Shown here piece after piece: positions 13,012 to 24,883 of a DNA stretch of 64,000 bases; positions within the stretch are counted from its first letter, which is position 1; each line of letters opens with the position of its first letter. The stretch is from contig JACEFZ010021371.1 in NCBI GenBank assembly GCA_014155875.1, forward strand, positions 1,390,001 through 1,454,000, read 5' to 3'. The translations under genes and the position numbers were made by a program. The notes beneath the pieces are model-generated. The model was not told where the DNA came from. It searched no databases and saw only the letters and a list, made by a program, of their open reading frames with translations. This stretch comes from Cepaea nemoralis. Lineage: Eukaryota > Mollusca > Gastropoda > Stylommatophora > Helicidae.

Positions 13012-13902
13012 GTGAAAAGCAAACTAAAGAACTGTTTTAGCTCGCCATCGCTGTCTGTTAAATGTATGGATGACGGTAAATGCATCTCTATCACATTCAA
13101 CAATACAATACATTACGAGGCATTTCGAACATGTCTGATCAATTATTACCATGAAGCCAAAGTTGATTATAGAAAAGACCGACAAGGAGCAGAAGTGGAA
13201 GTCAAAATATCATCTCCCCTACACACGTTACATTTGTACCACACGCAGAATAAAATTTTAATACAAGGAGCAAACGCTGTCATGTCTGAGTGGCTCGAGA
13301 CACAATTCGTCGAAATTGAACAGGCAGCACTAAAACTGACAAGTGACTCGCTAAACACGCCTGCCGATTTCAGCACGCTAATGTCTGCCATAAAACCAAC
13401 ACAGACTACAGCGGTCACGCTATTGTCAGACAGAACCATAAAATCAACACAGCCTGCAGCGGCAGTCGTTACAGCATCAGGCGATAGTAACAACATACTC
13501 CAACATGCCTTGACTCAACACAGCAGCAGCTTGAACGCAGCTTCTTCTAACGAACCAGTGGTGCTAGCCATTGAATACCCGATGAGGCGCCTAGGGGACA
13601 CTATACAACCAGATGAAAACAATTCAAACCAAATTGGGGTTGCACCATCGGTACTAGATGAAAGCCCAGCTACAAATCAACACGCATGCGGTTGTCAGCA
13701 GCAAACTGAAATGTTAGAGGCAAGTTTGAAGGTACTTCTAGACGCCGCCTTTGACAACACAGACAAGATCGCCAGGATGACTAATGGCTATATCAACCTC
13801 AAGTCAGAGGTCGCTCTCCTGAGAGAGGAAAATGGTATACTGAAAAACACTATTGAGACTTTACCAATCGTTAGACCAGATCCACACATCCACATTAGGT
13901 AA
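13012..13902 (+). CDS. LINE ORF1-like protein (CR1-like element)
   Basis: A 296-codon open frame, the longest intact frame of this element. It is rich in Ser/Thr/Gln, has a CGCQQQ motif at about residue 225, and ends with a leucine/glutamate-rich segment (SEVALLREENGILKNTIETL) that looks like a short coiled coil, as in ORF1 proteins that bind LINE RNA. The start may lie upstream of the first ATG because the frame is already open at 13012. No PHD finger or RRM is evident, so the ORF1 assignment rests mainly on its position ahead of the endonuclease. Confidence 0.6.
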   Translation: MKSKLKNCFSSPSLSVKCMDDGKCISITFNNTIHYEAFRTCLINYYHEAKVDYRKDRQGAEVEVKISSPLHTLHLYHTQNKILIQGANAVMSEWLETQFVEIEQAALKLTSDSLNTPADFSTLMSAIKPTQTTAVTLLSDRTIKSTQPAAAVVTASGDSNNILQHALTQHSSSLNAASSNEPVVLAIEYPMRRLGDTIQPDENNSNQIGVAPSVLDESPATNQHACGCQQQTEMLEASLKVLLDAAFDNTDKIARMTNGYINLKSEVALLREENGILKNTIETLPIVRPDPHIHIR

Positions 13903-13910
13903 TAGCTTCC

Positions 13911-14423
13911 TTGCTAAAAATATCAAATATCCTGAGAGGGCACAAAAACATGTCCAACATACAAACACGACGGACATTGACTACTGAAGCCAGTCGAAAT
14001 ACCTCCATCACCCCAGATAAACGTCTGCTGACGTATGACCCCCGAACGCCTGCCATTCAAGGTGCACACATGCTACCAAGAATAAATCAACCTCTCCTTC
14101 CTACCCCCACCCTCACACGTGAAGGAAATAACTACCAGGAAGATTTCCCTAACCTAACTTCCAACGAACCCTCGTTGCAAGCAGCGGTACACACGCACGG
14201 AAGTAATACCACCTTGGCACACCAAGCTCAAGACAGCTATGGGCTCCATAGCAGACAACAAGAGGCTCCGCGTTACCAAATTCACGCCAGCAATGAGCGA
14301 CCAAGCGGACAACAACAGGTTCCGCATTATTGGAGTCCAGAATCTCTATACTTGATGCAATTTAGTCCTGCCGCACTGAATCAAGCCCTTATGATGTCTC
14401 TACAATACAGACCTGTGAGATAG
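13911..14423 (+). CDS. Second ORF of CR1-like LINE (ORF1 C-terminal part)
   Basis: A 170-codon frame starting 9 bp after the previous stop in a different frame. It is Gln/Pro/Asn-rich and of low complexity, without a recognised domain. It could be the C-terminal part of ORF1 separated by a frameshift, or a separate small ORF. Confidence 0.45.
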   Translation: MLKISNILRGHKNMSNIQTRRTLTTEASRNTSITPDKRLLTYDPRTPAIQGAHMLPRINQPLLPTPTLTREGNNYQEDFPNLTSNEPSLQAAVHTHGSNTTLAHQAQDSYGLHSRQQEAPRYQIHASNERPSGQQQVPHYWSPESLYLMQFSPAALNQALMMSLQYRPVR

Positions 14424-14816
14424 GATACGTATTAAAAACGGAACCCTGTATGCATTGATACCAGCAACAGAGCTTCCTCCTTGAACTTTAACTGCTTACT
14501 GTTAACGTTTTATTTCCAGTGTGGGATACTCCACTTTAAACAGAAGATGGACTTGGATAGTCATTTATTCATTCTTTTGGATAACAGCGGGTTATTTAGC
14601 TTGTGAAGTAGTTTTTTCAGGTAAATTATTTGTTTTATGTTCTTTAATTCGTTTTATTCTGTGTTTGCATCATAATTGGTGGTCTAATTAGTTATATCGT
14701 TATAATATTGTCATTTACATATCAATTTGTATTACTAATATTTTGTAAGCTAATGTATTTGTGAATTTTTATGATCTTGTATTTTTGCTTAATTTTGACA
14801 AATTTACACTTTCTTC

Positions 14817-15825
14817 ATGGATGAAATGTCTGAGAAGTGGCAACACTGGCTCAATAAGTCAGGAATACGCCTTGGACACTTAAACATTTGCAGCTTATTT
14901 AACAAGCTACCAGAGCTATCTTCTATTCTTAATCAAAATTTTCATTTATTCGGCCTTAGTGAAAGTAAGCTTAATGATAACATTTCAGATGAGGACATCT
15001 CTATTAAAGGGTACACAGTTTTTAGAAGGGATCCCTGTAGGAAACATGAGACAGGCATAGTAGCCTATGTTTCTAATTTACTAAATGCTCACCGTAGGCT
15101 AGACTTGCGAAATAGAATGTATTTGGTTAGAACTAAAACTTCAAAACCGCACACCCCTGATAATTGGCTACCTCTATTGAAATCCCAGTGCTGGACACGT
15201 CTGGTACGAAAACTTCACTACCATGATGGATGTGGTTTTCGCTTCTGGGAAGGAAATTATACTACTCGGAGACTTTAACATTGACACCAACAAATCAAAC
15301 ATAATATGGGGAAATATAATTGCATCATACAATTTCCAATAAATAGAACAACACGCTACTAGAGTAACAAAGTCATCTTCAACAGTCATAGACCACATTT
15401 ATGTAACTTGCTCAGACAACATCATTGAATGCACCGTGCCCAATTGTGCAATGAGCGATCACTACCCAATATGCTGCACGTGGTCTAAAAAAGGAATTAA
15501 AACTACTAAACATAAACACATAAGTGTAAAATATAGAAGTTACAACAATTTCAACCAAAACGCATTTTTACAGGACTTGCTCAGTTCACCTCTAGACAAT
15601 GTTTATCATTTTCCTGACCCGGATGATGCTCTGGAATTCTGGATGAAAACCTTTATTGATGTTTTTGATAGACATGTGCCAATCAAGGAAGTTCGAGTAA
15701 AACACCACGCCAAGCCATATTGGATCACCCAGGAAATACTTGAAATTATGAGAGACAGAGATAAAGCACATAAAAAGCGGGATCTTAGCGCATACCATAC
15801 GACGGGAAAAGAAAAATTACTTTAA
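14817..15825 (+). pseudogene. Endonuclease region of CR1-like LINE (frameshifted)
   Basis: From ATG 14817 comes GIRLGHLNICSLFNKLPELS, then FGLSESKLND (catalytic Glu), FRRDPCRKHETGIVAYVS, and after frame changes ILLGDFNID near 15268 and SDHYPICCTW near 15460. These are the E, GDFN and SDH motifs of AP-type endonucleases that nick target DNA. The 15436-15825 frame continues into the linker before the reverse transcriptase. At least two frameshifts and a stop interrupt it. Confidence 0.82.
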
Positions 15826-16177
15826 GAACTTAGTAATGGATAAAACAAATAGTAAAGATCTATGGACGGCAATTAACACCTTGTCAAACAAGTATAACCT
15901 CCGAAATTCTTTACCATCAAATCATATTGCATTGCGACCAATTCAGTAATTTTTTAAAAAACTGACATAGACCAGTTGAAGGCTTCAATACATAATTCTC
16001 CTTGCAACTTATCTTTACTGTCATCGTTTTGCGAGAATAGATGCTTCCGTGATATTCTTTCCGACATACCGCTAATGACAATCACTGGAGTATTCACTTA
16101 CCTCTGTAAACTAAATAAACACAACCTCATCTGGGTTAGATGGAATCAGCAACCGGATTTTCCGTTTTGCTGCGCCA

Positions 16178-17420
16178 GTGATCTGCATATCACTAACCTA
16201 TGTATATAATCAGTGTCTCACCAAAGGCCACTTTCCATCAGCTCTCAAAATCGCTAAAGTGTACCCTCCTCTTAAATCTGGTTCATTGGACAATGGTCTC
16301 CCGAACAATTACAGACCCATTTACTTACTATCATCACTATCTAAGCCACTAGAAAAACACATCCATAAAGTAACATTAGAGTATTTAGTTCGCAACAAGC
16401 TTATTGTTGACAGCCAATCAGGATTTCGACCAAAATATTCTTGCCATACTGCCCTAACAAACATGATATAAAATTGGCACCAGAATATAAACAACAACAG
16501 TCTATGTGGAACTGTGTTTATTGATTTCAAGAAAGCATTTGATATGATAGACCATGTTATTTTAATTTAAAAACTTGAGATAATGAAAATTGGCCCTAAT
16601 GTAGTCACTCTAATGTCATCTTTTCTATCAAACAGAAAGCAAGTAGTATCACATAATAAATCTCTGTCTCAAACCACTACCTTCAATATTGGAGTACAGC
16701 AAGGCTCTATTCTTGGCCCTCTATTATTTGCCATATATATTAACGATCTACCTTTGCATCTTTCGTCGTCCTGCGATCTATTTGCAGACGACTGTACAGT
16801 GTACACAAACGCTGATAACTGTATTTTGCTGGAGTCGTCTTTACAACTAGAATTAAATAATGTAGTTAGGTGGAGCTATTCAAACCATATGCAAATTAAC
16901 ATCACTAATACAAAATCAATGTTATTAACAGCCAGACAAAGACTTCAAACTCTAAGCTCACACACATCACTTCAACTTCACATCGATAACATGCCAGTAG
17001 AAAGTGTAATTGAGCACAAAACATTAGGCCTAAGTATTGATAGAACTCTAACTTTTAATTCCCACGTTCAAGCGCTCATTAAATAAACAGCGAAAAAAGC
17101 CTACCAACTCGCCAAAATTAAAAACTTCCTTGCTGAGGACACAAGGAAACTATTCTATACTTCTCATATACAGACACACCTTGACTACTGCTCTACAATC
17201 TGGGACGGTTGTTCTAATTCAAACACCAAGCGACTTTACTCACTCCAGAAATGGGCCATGAGTCTAATTTATAGCAAACATTTATCTGACAATTCAGGCC
17301 TGTATAAACGCCTTCAGTTACTACCACTCCGCAAACACCTGCTTTTCAATAAAGCTAAACTAATTCACAAAATCCTGCATCGGAATGCCCCAAATTACCT
17401 TTGGCCATTGTTTTAAATAG
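16178..17420 (+). pseudogene. Reverse transcriptase region of CR1-like LINE (broken)
   Basis: The motifs appear in order: NNYRPIYLLSSLSKPLEKHI, SGFRPKYSCHTAL, then (after a stop near 16470) CGTVFIDFKKAFDMIDH, VQQGSILGPLLFAIYINDLP, LFADDCTVYTN (catalytic Asp pair as FADD) and HKTLGLSIDRTLTFNSHV, with C-terminal LDYCSTIWDGCSN after another stop at 17084. The longest clean frame is 16583-17086 (167 codons). Confidence 0.85.
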
Positions 17421-17626
17421 AATGCTAGACACAATAAACGTTTAAATATATTACACATTCAGAAGCCTAGGATTGACTTATACAAAACAAGCTTAACGTA
17501 CTCTGCAGCTCAGCTGTGGAACAATCTTCCACAAGAAATCAAAGACATCACCAATCCCTATTCATATAATCGCAAATTATTCGAACACTATCTCAATACG
17601 GATTACCTTCCCCATTAATAATAGAG

Positions 17627-17658
<32 letters not shown>

Positions 17659-17945
17659 ACCCTAGTATAACAGCCAGTCCCATTTTGGTAGGCCAGTGTA
17701 TTCCACATGGCTAATAACAAGTGTCAGACCATTATCTAATATTACTGAGTCGTGTAGTTTTGATGTTCGCATTTTGCCCATGCCTTTATAATGCATATCT
17801 TTTATATTGTTGCTGTTCTATGTTAGCCTTGAATGATGTGTGAATGAAATAATGTATGAAAGAGAGTGATAGAAGGGCAGAATGTTAGACGGGCCTGCGA
17901 GCCCAATTCATAACACTTTGAAAATAAAGTTTGTTCGTTCGTTCT

Positions 17946-18140
17946 TTTGTCAACTCTCTCTTTATTCCCAGTTTTTCTAGAACCTCGGCACTCGATTGTT
18001 TTTTGTTTTCATGAAATACGACATATTCGTCTGTATATCCACATCTCCAGGGTCTCTGTTCGATTTTTAGTTGCTTGTTCAATGTCCAGGCTTCCACGCC
18101 ATCCAGTAGCGTTGAATATACGTAGCATTTGACAATTCTA
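17946..18140 (-). mobile_element. LINE-B fragment (RT C-terminus), left part
   Basis: The minus strand reads IVKCYVYSTLLDGVEAWTLN, QLKIEQRPWRCG and ENKKQSSAEVLEKLG, the C-terminal tail of an RTE-type polymerase. The stretch aligns with 56130-56330, another LINE-B copy, and its continuation is found at 21196-21487 on the far side of RTE-A copy 3. Confidence 0.82.
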
Positions 18141-18145
18141 TGTTT

Positions 18146-21100
18146 CTCTAAAAGTACTGGAGAGTTTTGGTCATAGACCATAACTTTAGGAAGGGAAAAT
18201 CCCAACTGCACCTCCCCGTGGTAGAGGATGGAAACACACCACGGTGTGGCTAACACAGCTCTGGGGACCGAGTATCCACCGGAATAAGTGGACAACTCTG
18301 CAGCTGAGCAGAGCAGGGCACTCACTTGTCGTTACAGTCGGAAATGGCTGTCAAAGGCAGAGGTAAAAAGACCACCATGTGAATGTGGAAGGCAAGGGGA
18401 AACCACCACATTATATTCCCAAGACTTCATGGCAAAACATATATCAGAGTTAGTGAACGACGTTAATGGCTGTCTTAGGACATCCTCGTCCGGTAGGGAC
18501 AGTCATGAGCCACAGGTGACACCAGACCGTCATCCAGCTACTGATGTCAAAATCATAACTAAAATAAATACATTTAGAGTAGGAACATGGAATGTTAGGA
18601 CATTAAATGAGCTAGGAAAGTTTACCAATGTTCTAAGAGAGATGGATAGCATGAAAATGAATATACTAGGCGTTAGTGAGATGAGATGGAAGGATCCCTT
18701 CCAGGCAAAATTATAGCTGACAATCACACAATAATTTATTCTGGAGGGGATACACATGAAAAAGGTGTAGGAATAATATTAGACGAAAAAAACAGCACAA
18801 GTAGGAAAGGGGAAAATGGAGGATGTAGTGGGAAATTATGGTTTAGGTACAAGCAATGAAAGAGGGGGAAAGCTAATAGAATGGGCAAATATCAATGATA
18901 TGATAATTGGAAACACATGGTTTAAACACCATAAAAGACGACTGTACACATGGAAAAGCCCTGATAAGAAAATACGCAACCAAATTGACTACATACTAAT
19001 TAATAAAAGATATAGAAATGCTGTAATGAATGTAAAGACAATGCCTGGTGCTGACTGTAATAGTGATCATCCACCACTATGTGGACAAATAAAAGTAAGA
19101 TTAAAGAGAGGGAAAAAATTGGTTAAGAACATGAAACTTAATAAAGAGGTTCTGAAAATAGATAAAGAACTGCAAGAACAATACAGAGTGACTGTAAAAA
19201 ATAGGTACAATGCGATAGCTAAAATACAGAATATAAATGAACAATGGGAAATGTTAAGGGACTCCATTCATCAATTTAGAAAAGAAGTATTACCGGAGAG
19301 AGGCAAAATAGCTAAGAAAACATGGATGAATGAAGAAATCTTAAAACTGATGGACAAAAGAAAACAGAGTAAAAATGACAAACAAGAATACGCTAAGATA
19401 AATAAAGAAATAAAAGATAAATGTGGGAAGGCTAAAGAAAGTTGGTTAAACGAGCAATGCAAAAAAAAAAATTGAATTAAATTCCATTAATGATACAAAA
19501 AATGTGTACAGACAAATCAGTGAGCTTACAGGAAGAAAAATAAGAATAAATACAGGGTGTTTGAAATCAAAAACAGGAAAGATATTATTAGAGGAAGGTG
19601 CTATAATGAAGAGGTGGAATGAGTATATAGGAGAATTATATGACGAAGAAAGGGAAGAATTAACAGAAGTTAGTAACTTAGAGGGTCCACCTATTCTGAA
19701 AGAAGAAGTCGCTGACGCTATGAAACGTATGAAGAAAGGAAAAACAGCTGGGCCAGATGAAATCACAATAGAAGAATTAGAAGTGTTGGGAGAATTTGGA
19801 ATATATATATTAACCAAAATGTTGAATGATATTTACAGTAGTGGATATTTACCCAGTGATATGCTGAAATCTGTATTTATAGCTATACCAAAAAGACCAG
19901 GAGCAATTGACTGTGAAGATTTTCGTACAATTAACCTCATAAACCATATCACTAAGCTTCTACTCAGAATCATAATGAGTAGAAACAAAAAGAGAATAAA
20001 AATGGAAATTAGTGAAGAACAGTATGGATTTGTGGAAAGAAAGGGCACAAACAATGCAATGTATACATTACGAACACTAATAGAAAGGTCAATAGAGAAA
20101 CAGAGAGACATATATTTGTGCTTCATAGATTATACTAAGGCATTTGATAAAGTAAAACTGATTAAAATGTTGGAAGATATCAACATTGATGGAAAAGATT
20201 TAAGAATAATAAAGAATATTTACTGGAACCAAGTAGCAGCAATTAAAATGGGAAATAAAGAGGGTAGTTACGAACAGATAAAGCTAGGAGTACAACAGGG
20301 GTGTGTCTTGTCACCAGATCTTTTCTCCCTGTATAGCGAAGTAATAATGAGAGAGATCAAAGAGATGCCAGGAATACTAGTTGGAGGTTATAATATAAAT
20401 AATATACGCTATGCAGATGACACAGTATTGGTGGCGGATAATTCAACAGACCTACAGCAATTATTAGACGTTGTAGTAACAGAGAGTGCAAGGAAAGGAC
20501 TCTCCTTGAATATCAAGAAAACAGTAACAATGGTAATATCAAAGAAAATGGTGACACCAAAATGTGACAGAAATTAAAGAAAAAATCCTTAACCAAGTGG
20601 ATAATTTTAGATACCTAGGGGCATTTATAACATCAGATGGAAGATGTACAACAGAGATTATGAGCAGAATAGGGCAGGCAAAAGCCGCATTTCAGAAAAT
20701 GAAGAGTATCTTGTGCAATAAGTCACTATCACTGAATGTAAGAAAGAGAGTGCTGAAATGCTATGCAGAACCAGTTTTGCTGTATGGCAGTGAATCTTGA
20801 AAGGTAAATGAACAAAGTAAGAAGAAATTAGAAGCAACAGAGATGTGGTTCCTGAGACGAATGTTGCGAATTCCTTGGACTGCCAGAGTAACTAACGATG
20901 ACTGCCTAAAACAGGCTAATGAAACTAGAACATTATATACAACAATAAGACAGAGACAAACATCTTTCTTCGGTCACGTGATGAGAAGAGAGGCATTGAA
21001 GAACATCGTAACAACTGGGAAGAGAGGCAGAGGCAGACCAAGAGAAATGATGCTGGATGGATTGAGACGGTGGCATGGAGGAATATCAGCAGCAGAGTTG

Positions 21101-21190
21101 ATCCAGAAAACCAAAGACCGAGATCTGTGGAGAGCCATGAACGCCTACGCCAGCTGGCACGGCACTTGATGATGATGATGATGATGATGA
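18146..21190 (+). mobile_element. RTE-A LINE, near full length (copy 3), inserted in LINE-B
   Basis: The 3045-bp element begins CTCTAAAAGTACT, like copy 6 at 60740, and ends CACGGCACTTGATGATGATG. Flanking TGTTT (18141-18145 and 21191-21195) is the target duplication. It carries a short leader, AP endonuclease, RT and C-terminal domain. Compared with copy 6, about 225 bp of endonuclease is deleted near 18795, a frameshift lies in the A-run at 19460-19471, nine bases (three codons) are missing near 20157, there is another frameshift near 20575, and TGA replaces Trp near 20799. It is inactive. Confidence 0.9.
18288..21169 (+). pseudogene. RTE-A endonuclease-reverse transcriptase, broken
   Basis: The frames 18288-18716, 18816-19475, 19504-20577, 20564-20800 and 20843-21169 together read as one RTE polyprotein. 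Visible are FRVGTWNVRTLNELGKFTN (endonuclease start), ERGGKLIEWANINDMIIGNT, NQIDYILINKR, ADCNSDHPPL (SDH), KKGKTAGPDEITIEELE, YLCFIDYTKAFDKV, LGVQQGCVLSPDLFSLYSEV, NIRYADDTVLVAD (catalytic YADD intact), and the C-terminal LLYGSES, MLRIPWTARVT and GRGRPRE motifs. The endonuclease GDFN motif is lost in the internal deletion. Confidence 0.9.
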
Positions 21191-21195
21191 TGTTT

Positions 21196-21487
21196 TAATG
21201 CGTTGTTAATCTCTTTAGATGAAAAATGCCCCCCCCCCCCCCTCCCCAACCTTGTTTCTTTTAATTATCTGCTCCTCCTATGAAATTTTACTCTTAAAGG
21301 TTGTGCCAGATGACTAAACAGTAACACAAATTCTGATGTCATCCCGTTGAAAGCATTTTTGGCCATTCATATTTTCCTTTTGCGTTCTATTTAACTTCTG
21401 CCATCATCTGTTATTACTATATGTCCTAGATAGGAGAAATTTGTTACTTGTTCTAGTATCTCCCCGTTTACTGTGATGTTCATTGAT
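21196..21487 (-). mobile_element. LINE-B fragment, right part
   Basis: It aligns with 56335-56512: TTTTAATGCGTTG, then GTTGAAAGCAT, GATAGGAGAAA and GTGATGTTCATTGATGACCT in the same order. It continues the LINE-B piece ending at 18140 and contains a poly-C run (21229-21242). It ends abruptly where RTE-A copy 4 begins. Confidence 0.8.
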
Positions 21488-23515
21488 GACCTTTTCGTAC
21501 GATTAACCTCATAAACCATATCACTAAGATTCTACTCAGAATTGTAATGAGAAAAGAAAGATAGAAAAAAAATGGAAATTAGTGAAGAACAGTAAGGATT
21601 TGTTGAAGGAAAGGGTACAAACAATGCAATATATACATTACGGACATTATTAGAAAGATCAATATAGACATAGAAAGACATATAATTGTGCTTCATAGAT
21701 TATACTAAGGCATTTGATAAAGTAAATCACAATGAACTGATTAAAATGTTGGAAGATATTAACATTGATGGGAAAGATCTCAGAATTTAAAAAAAAAATT
21801 TACTTGAACCATTAGCAGCAATTAAAATGGGAGATACAGAAGGAAATTGGGAACAAATAAAGCTGGGAGTACGACAGTGATGTGTTTTATCACCCGATAT
21901 ATTCTCCCTCTATAGCAAAGTAATAATGAGAGAGATCAAAGAAAAGTCAGGAATAATATTCGGAGGTTATAATATAAACAATATACGCTATGCAGATGAC
22001 ACAGCGGATGGTGGATAATGAAACAGATCTACAACAATTGTTGGACATTGCAGTAACAAAGATAGCAAAGAATATCAAGAAAACAATAACAATTGTGATA
22101 TTAAAGAAAAAGTTGACACCCAAATGTGAAATAGAGATAGAAGGGAACATTCTTCACAAAGTGGATAGTTTTGAATACCTAGGGGCATTTATAACATCAG
22201 AAGGAACATGAAGAACAGAGATTAAGAGCAGAATAGGACAAGGACAGGCTGCATTTAAGAAAATGAAGATTATTTTATGCAATAAGTCACTATCATTGAA
22301 TGTAAGAAAGAGAATGCTGATGTGCTATATAGGCAATGCATGAATGACCAAAAAGCGAGAAGTAGATTGTGAGCTTTACTAGAACACGATTACAAGAAAC
22401 AAAATGGTCGTTGTGGCTAAAGCCTTTATCAGCACAGAACAATCAAACACAAACAGACAAACAACTACACGAAAAACACTGCCTGAAAATACAAAGGTTA
22501 CTTATCTGAGTCTTTGTTTCTTTGAATACGTCTTAAGCGCTTTACGCGTTTGATGTAGATGTAATGAACCGGCTGTATGATTCAAGTGGATCGATGGACT
22601 AAAGGTCAGTAATGTCAGAAGCCAGGGATTGGCTTAGCCACCCGATGGGAGGGATGGGGAGACGACCCTTTGAGCGAAGGATAAAATGGTGATGAGCAGT
22701 GAACTATAGCCTGCTCTGTGGCGAAGGTGTAGTTCGAAATTCCACACACCGTGATCGATACTAAGCTGCGGGTACTTTGAATGCAGTCCGGCCTGCGTTG
22801 ATTTTCATAGAATGTTATGAGTGCCTGTCAGTTAGAAAGCAATGAGAAGCTACTGAACGCACACTTGCCAAGAAATCACAAACATCAAAAGTAATGCTGG
22901 GTTGATTGCAATGTCCTGTAAAGGAAATGATACCACCTTTTTCTGGTGGTCTGTACAGCTGCAAAGAATGGGAACAAAAAAAAAGGAATGAAACTATGTT
23001 GGACATTGAGGCCGTGAGGGGAGAGTGAACCCAATTGTAAGATAAGACGGTTTTCCAATGTCTTACGATAACGTTCACGAAATGCTATATAGAAACTCTG
23101 TTACTGTATGGCTGTGAATCTTACAATGTAAATGAACAACTTAGTAAGAGCTTGGAAGCAACAGCAATGTGGTTTCTGAAAAGAATACTGTGAATTCCTT
23201 GGGCTAACAAAGTACCTAACAACGACTGCCTGAAAGAGGCTAATGAAACTAGAACATTATATACAACAAGAAGAAAAAGGCAAACAGAAGTTATTAGTCA
23301 TATAATGAGAAGAGAAGATAGATATTGATGAACATCGCGACAACTGGAAAGATCGAGATGAAGAGAGGCAGAAGCAGACCACGAGAAATAATGCTGGATG
23401 GATTGAGACGGTAGCATGAAGGAATATCAACAGCATAGTTGATCCAGAAAACCAAAGACCGAGATCTGTGGAAAGTCATGAACGCCTACGCCAGCCGGCG
23501 TGACACTTGATGATG
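21488..23515 (+). mobile_element. RTE-A LINE (copy 4), 5'-truncated and split by an insertion
   Basis: It starts in the RT domain at TACGATTAACCTCATAAACC (FRTINLIN), keeps a decayed NIRYADDTADGG region at about 21985, and pauses at 22332. It resumes at 23083 (ATGCTATATAGAAACTCTG) with YGCESYNVNE-like and MLRIPWTARVT-like regions and ends TGACACTTGATGATGATGG. Many stops are present. Its end is 119 bp from dynein exon E. Confidence 0.87.
22333..23082. mobile_element. 750-bp insertion of unknown family, 10-bp TSD
   Basis: It interrupts RTE-A copy 4 and is flanked by TGCTATATAG at 22323-22332 and 23083-23092. No terminal inverted repeat is seen. A stretch at 22826-22925 (GTTAGAAAGCAATGAGAAGC, CTTGCCAAGAAATC, ATGTCCTGTAAAGGA) resembles the SINE-1 body, so it may be a longer composite SINE or a non-autonomous LINE. 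No coding capacity is evident. Confidence 0.8.
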
Positions 23516-23634
23516 ATGGTCTACAGTTAGAAACCAGACTCCATTGATTATAACAACATGTGTGTGCAATTTCCTCTCATTGTTTTCAATTGTGCAAATT
23601 CTGCTACATTCCCAAAAGATATAATCAAACTTAC

Positions 23635-23815
23635 CATAAACCAATTGATGGTACAGCAATTAACAAGTGATGGAAATTTTCTAAGTCGTGACCTAAAGGC
23701 ATCGCCTATTGGACTCATAGCCAGCACAACATGCAACATGTCCCTTATTTTTGAAATAAACAGATTGAAGAGAGCAACCATTGATCCATCTGTCTGTTGA
23801 TGTTTTTCTCGCATT
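23635..23815 (-). CDS. Dynein heavy chain exon E (AAA4, sensor region)
   Basis: The 181-nt exon has one base finishing Arg, then MREKHQQTDGSMVALFNLFI, LHVVLAMSPIGDAFRSRLRK and FPSLVNCCTINWFM. VLAMSPIGDAFR-RLR-FP-LVNCCTI is one of the most conserved stretches of axonemal dynein heavy chains. The acceptor is TTTCTGCAG/AATGCG; the donor is ATG/GTAAGT (phase 0). It is separated from exon D by an intron of only 160 bp, the shortest in the window, and followed by the longest, 20.8 kb. Confidence 0.95.
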
Positions 23816-23975
23816 CTGCAGAAATAATAAACAATATGTTATCTTCATAATGTTATCTAAAATGTTACATATGCATAATTGCTAATTAATAAATGCAGCT
23901 AGAAATATCCAAATCTGCCTATCTACATACTTACAGATTCTATCTGCATGTTGAAATAAAACACAGCAGTCTCAC

Positions 23976-24094
23976 CTGTCAATTACCCGCATCTTTTCAC
24001 AAATATCCGCCTTTTCTTCAACATCAAATAAACCAGGCACTTCCCCAGCATTTAGCAATCCATTAACGTCTTCTAAGAAGGATTCTTGTTTAAT
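23976..24094 (-). CDS. Dynein heavy chain exon D (AAA4)
   Basis: The 119-nt exon encodes IKQESFLEDVNGLLNAGEVP through ICEKMRVIDR and continues SDTQ of exon C into the family-wide SDTQIK-ESFLED block. The acceptor is TTTTTCAG/ATTAAA. An earlier GT (CGG/GTAATT) is present, but only the donor GACAG/GTGAGAC gives phase 2 and keeps exon E in the correct frame, so I chose it. The exon is too short to stand out as an open frame. Confidence 0.93.
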
Positions 24095-24578
24095 CTGAAA
24101 AATATAATCCATTTACTTATTTCAAGAGTTGAAAAAAAGTATATTTTACACACTTTTAAATGAAACTTAAAGTTGTGTAAACGATGTTACATTTAATCAA
24201 AGCATAAAGTGTGAAAATGAAATGAGAAAGATCAGCATGGCAGCATGGCCGTCACTAATGTAAATACAAGACATGTGTATAGAGATGACAGACACCTTAG
24301 AAGAAACATATACAGAGGCATGAGGTGAAGGAGGAGGACGAGGCTATGTTTCCAAAGTCAATTTACTACAGCCTATAAAACAAGAATAAGAGCAACATCA
24401 CATGCTATGTATACTTTATATAAGTGTTTTCTGCCTTTGCTTCATGGTGCTCTGGGTAGCAATGACTACACAATCATGGGTGCTGATGGTAGGGATGTAT
24501 TTCCCACAATCTTAGCTATTACTAACAACTAATGTATCTGTTTTTGTTGTTTTTACAGTAAGAGTTTTCAAATGATCT
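24095..24578. other. Unassigned intron C-D sequence
   Basis: No motif is recognised between exon D and the GT array. Confidence 0.5.
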
Positions 24579-24594
24579 GTGTGTGTGTGTGTGT

Positions 24595-24662
<68 letters not shown>
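24579..24662. repeat. (GT)n microsatellite
   Basis: About 84 bp of GT with a single GGG interruption near 24595. Confidence 0.97.
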
Positions 24663-24663
<1 letters not shown>

Positions 24664-24883
24664 CTTACCTGCACAAAGTAATTCATTCACAGACTATCCA
24701 GTTATAGTACTACAAATGCTGCATTTACAATTTACACTTACAAAATATAAATGTCACTAAATCAGTATTCAGAGCACACACATCTTATTGTTCACATTGA
24801 AGAGACACTATTTTGATGCATCAATTTACTTGAATATTATGTTTCTATTTATTATGAATTGATTGATTGATTGATTGATTGAT

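Larger units (their letters stand above)
12940..17945 (+). mobile_element. CR1/L2-like LINE, near full length, decayed
   Basis: An ORF1-like region (13012-14423) is followed by an AT-rich spacer, an AP endonuclease region (from 14817), a reverse transcriptase (about 16180-17090), a C-terminal tail and a 3' UTR. The UTR contains a (TAA)n run (17627-17655), a GGGCCTGCGAGCCC hairpin and a terminal (GTTC)n repeat. Short-repeat tails and an FADD reverse transcriptase motif suit the CR1/L2 group. The copy has many frameshifts and is inactive. Its 3' end abuts a LINE-B fragment at 17946. Confidence 0.83.

Noticed and set aside
23981..23986. Alternative exon D donor CGG/GTAATT
   Set aside because: It would put exon E out of frame. 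The donor AG/GTGAGAC, 8 bp further on, restores the conserved reading through MRVIDR-MREK.
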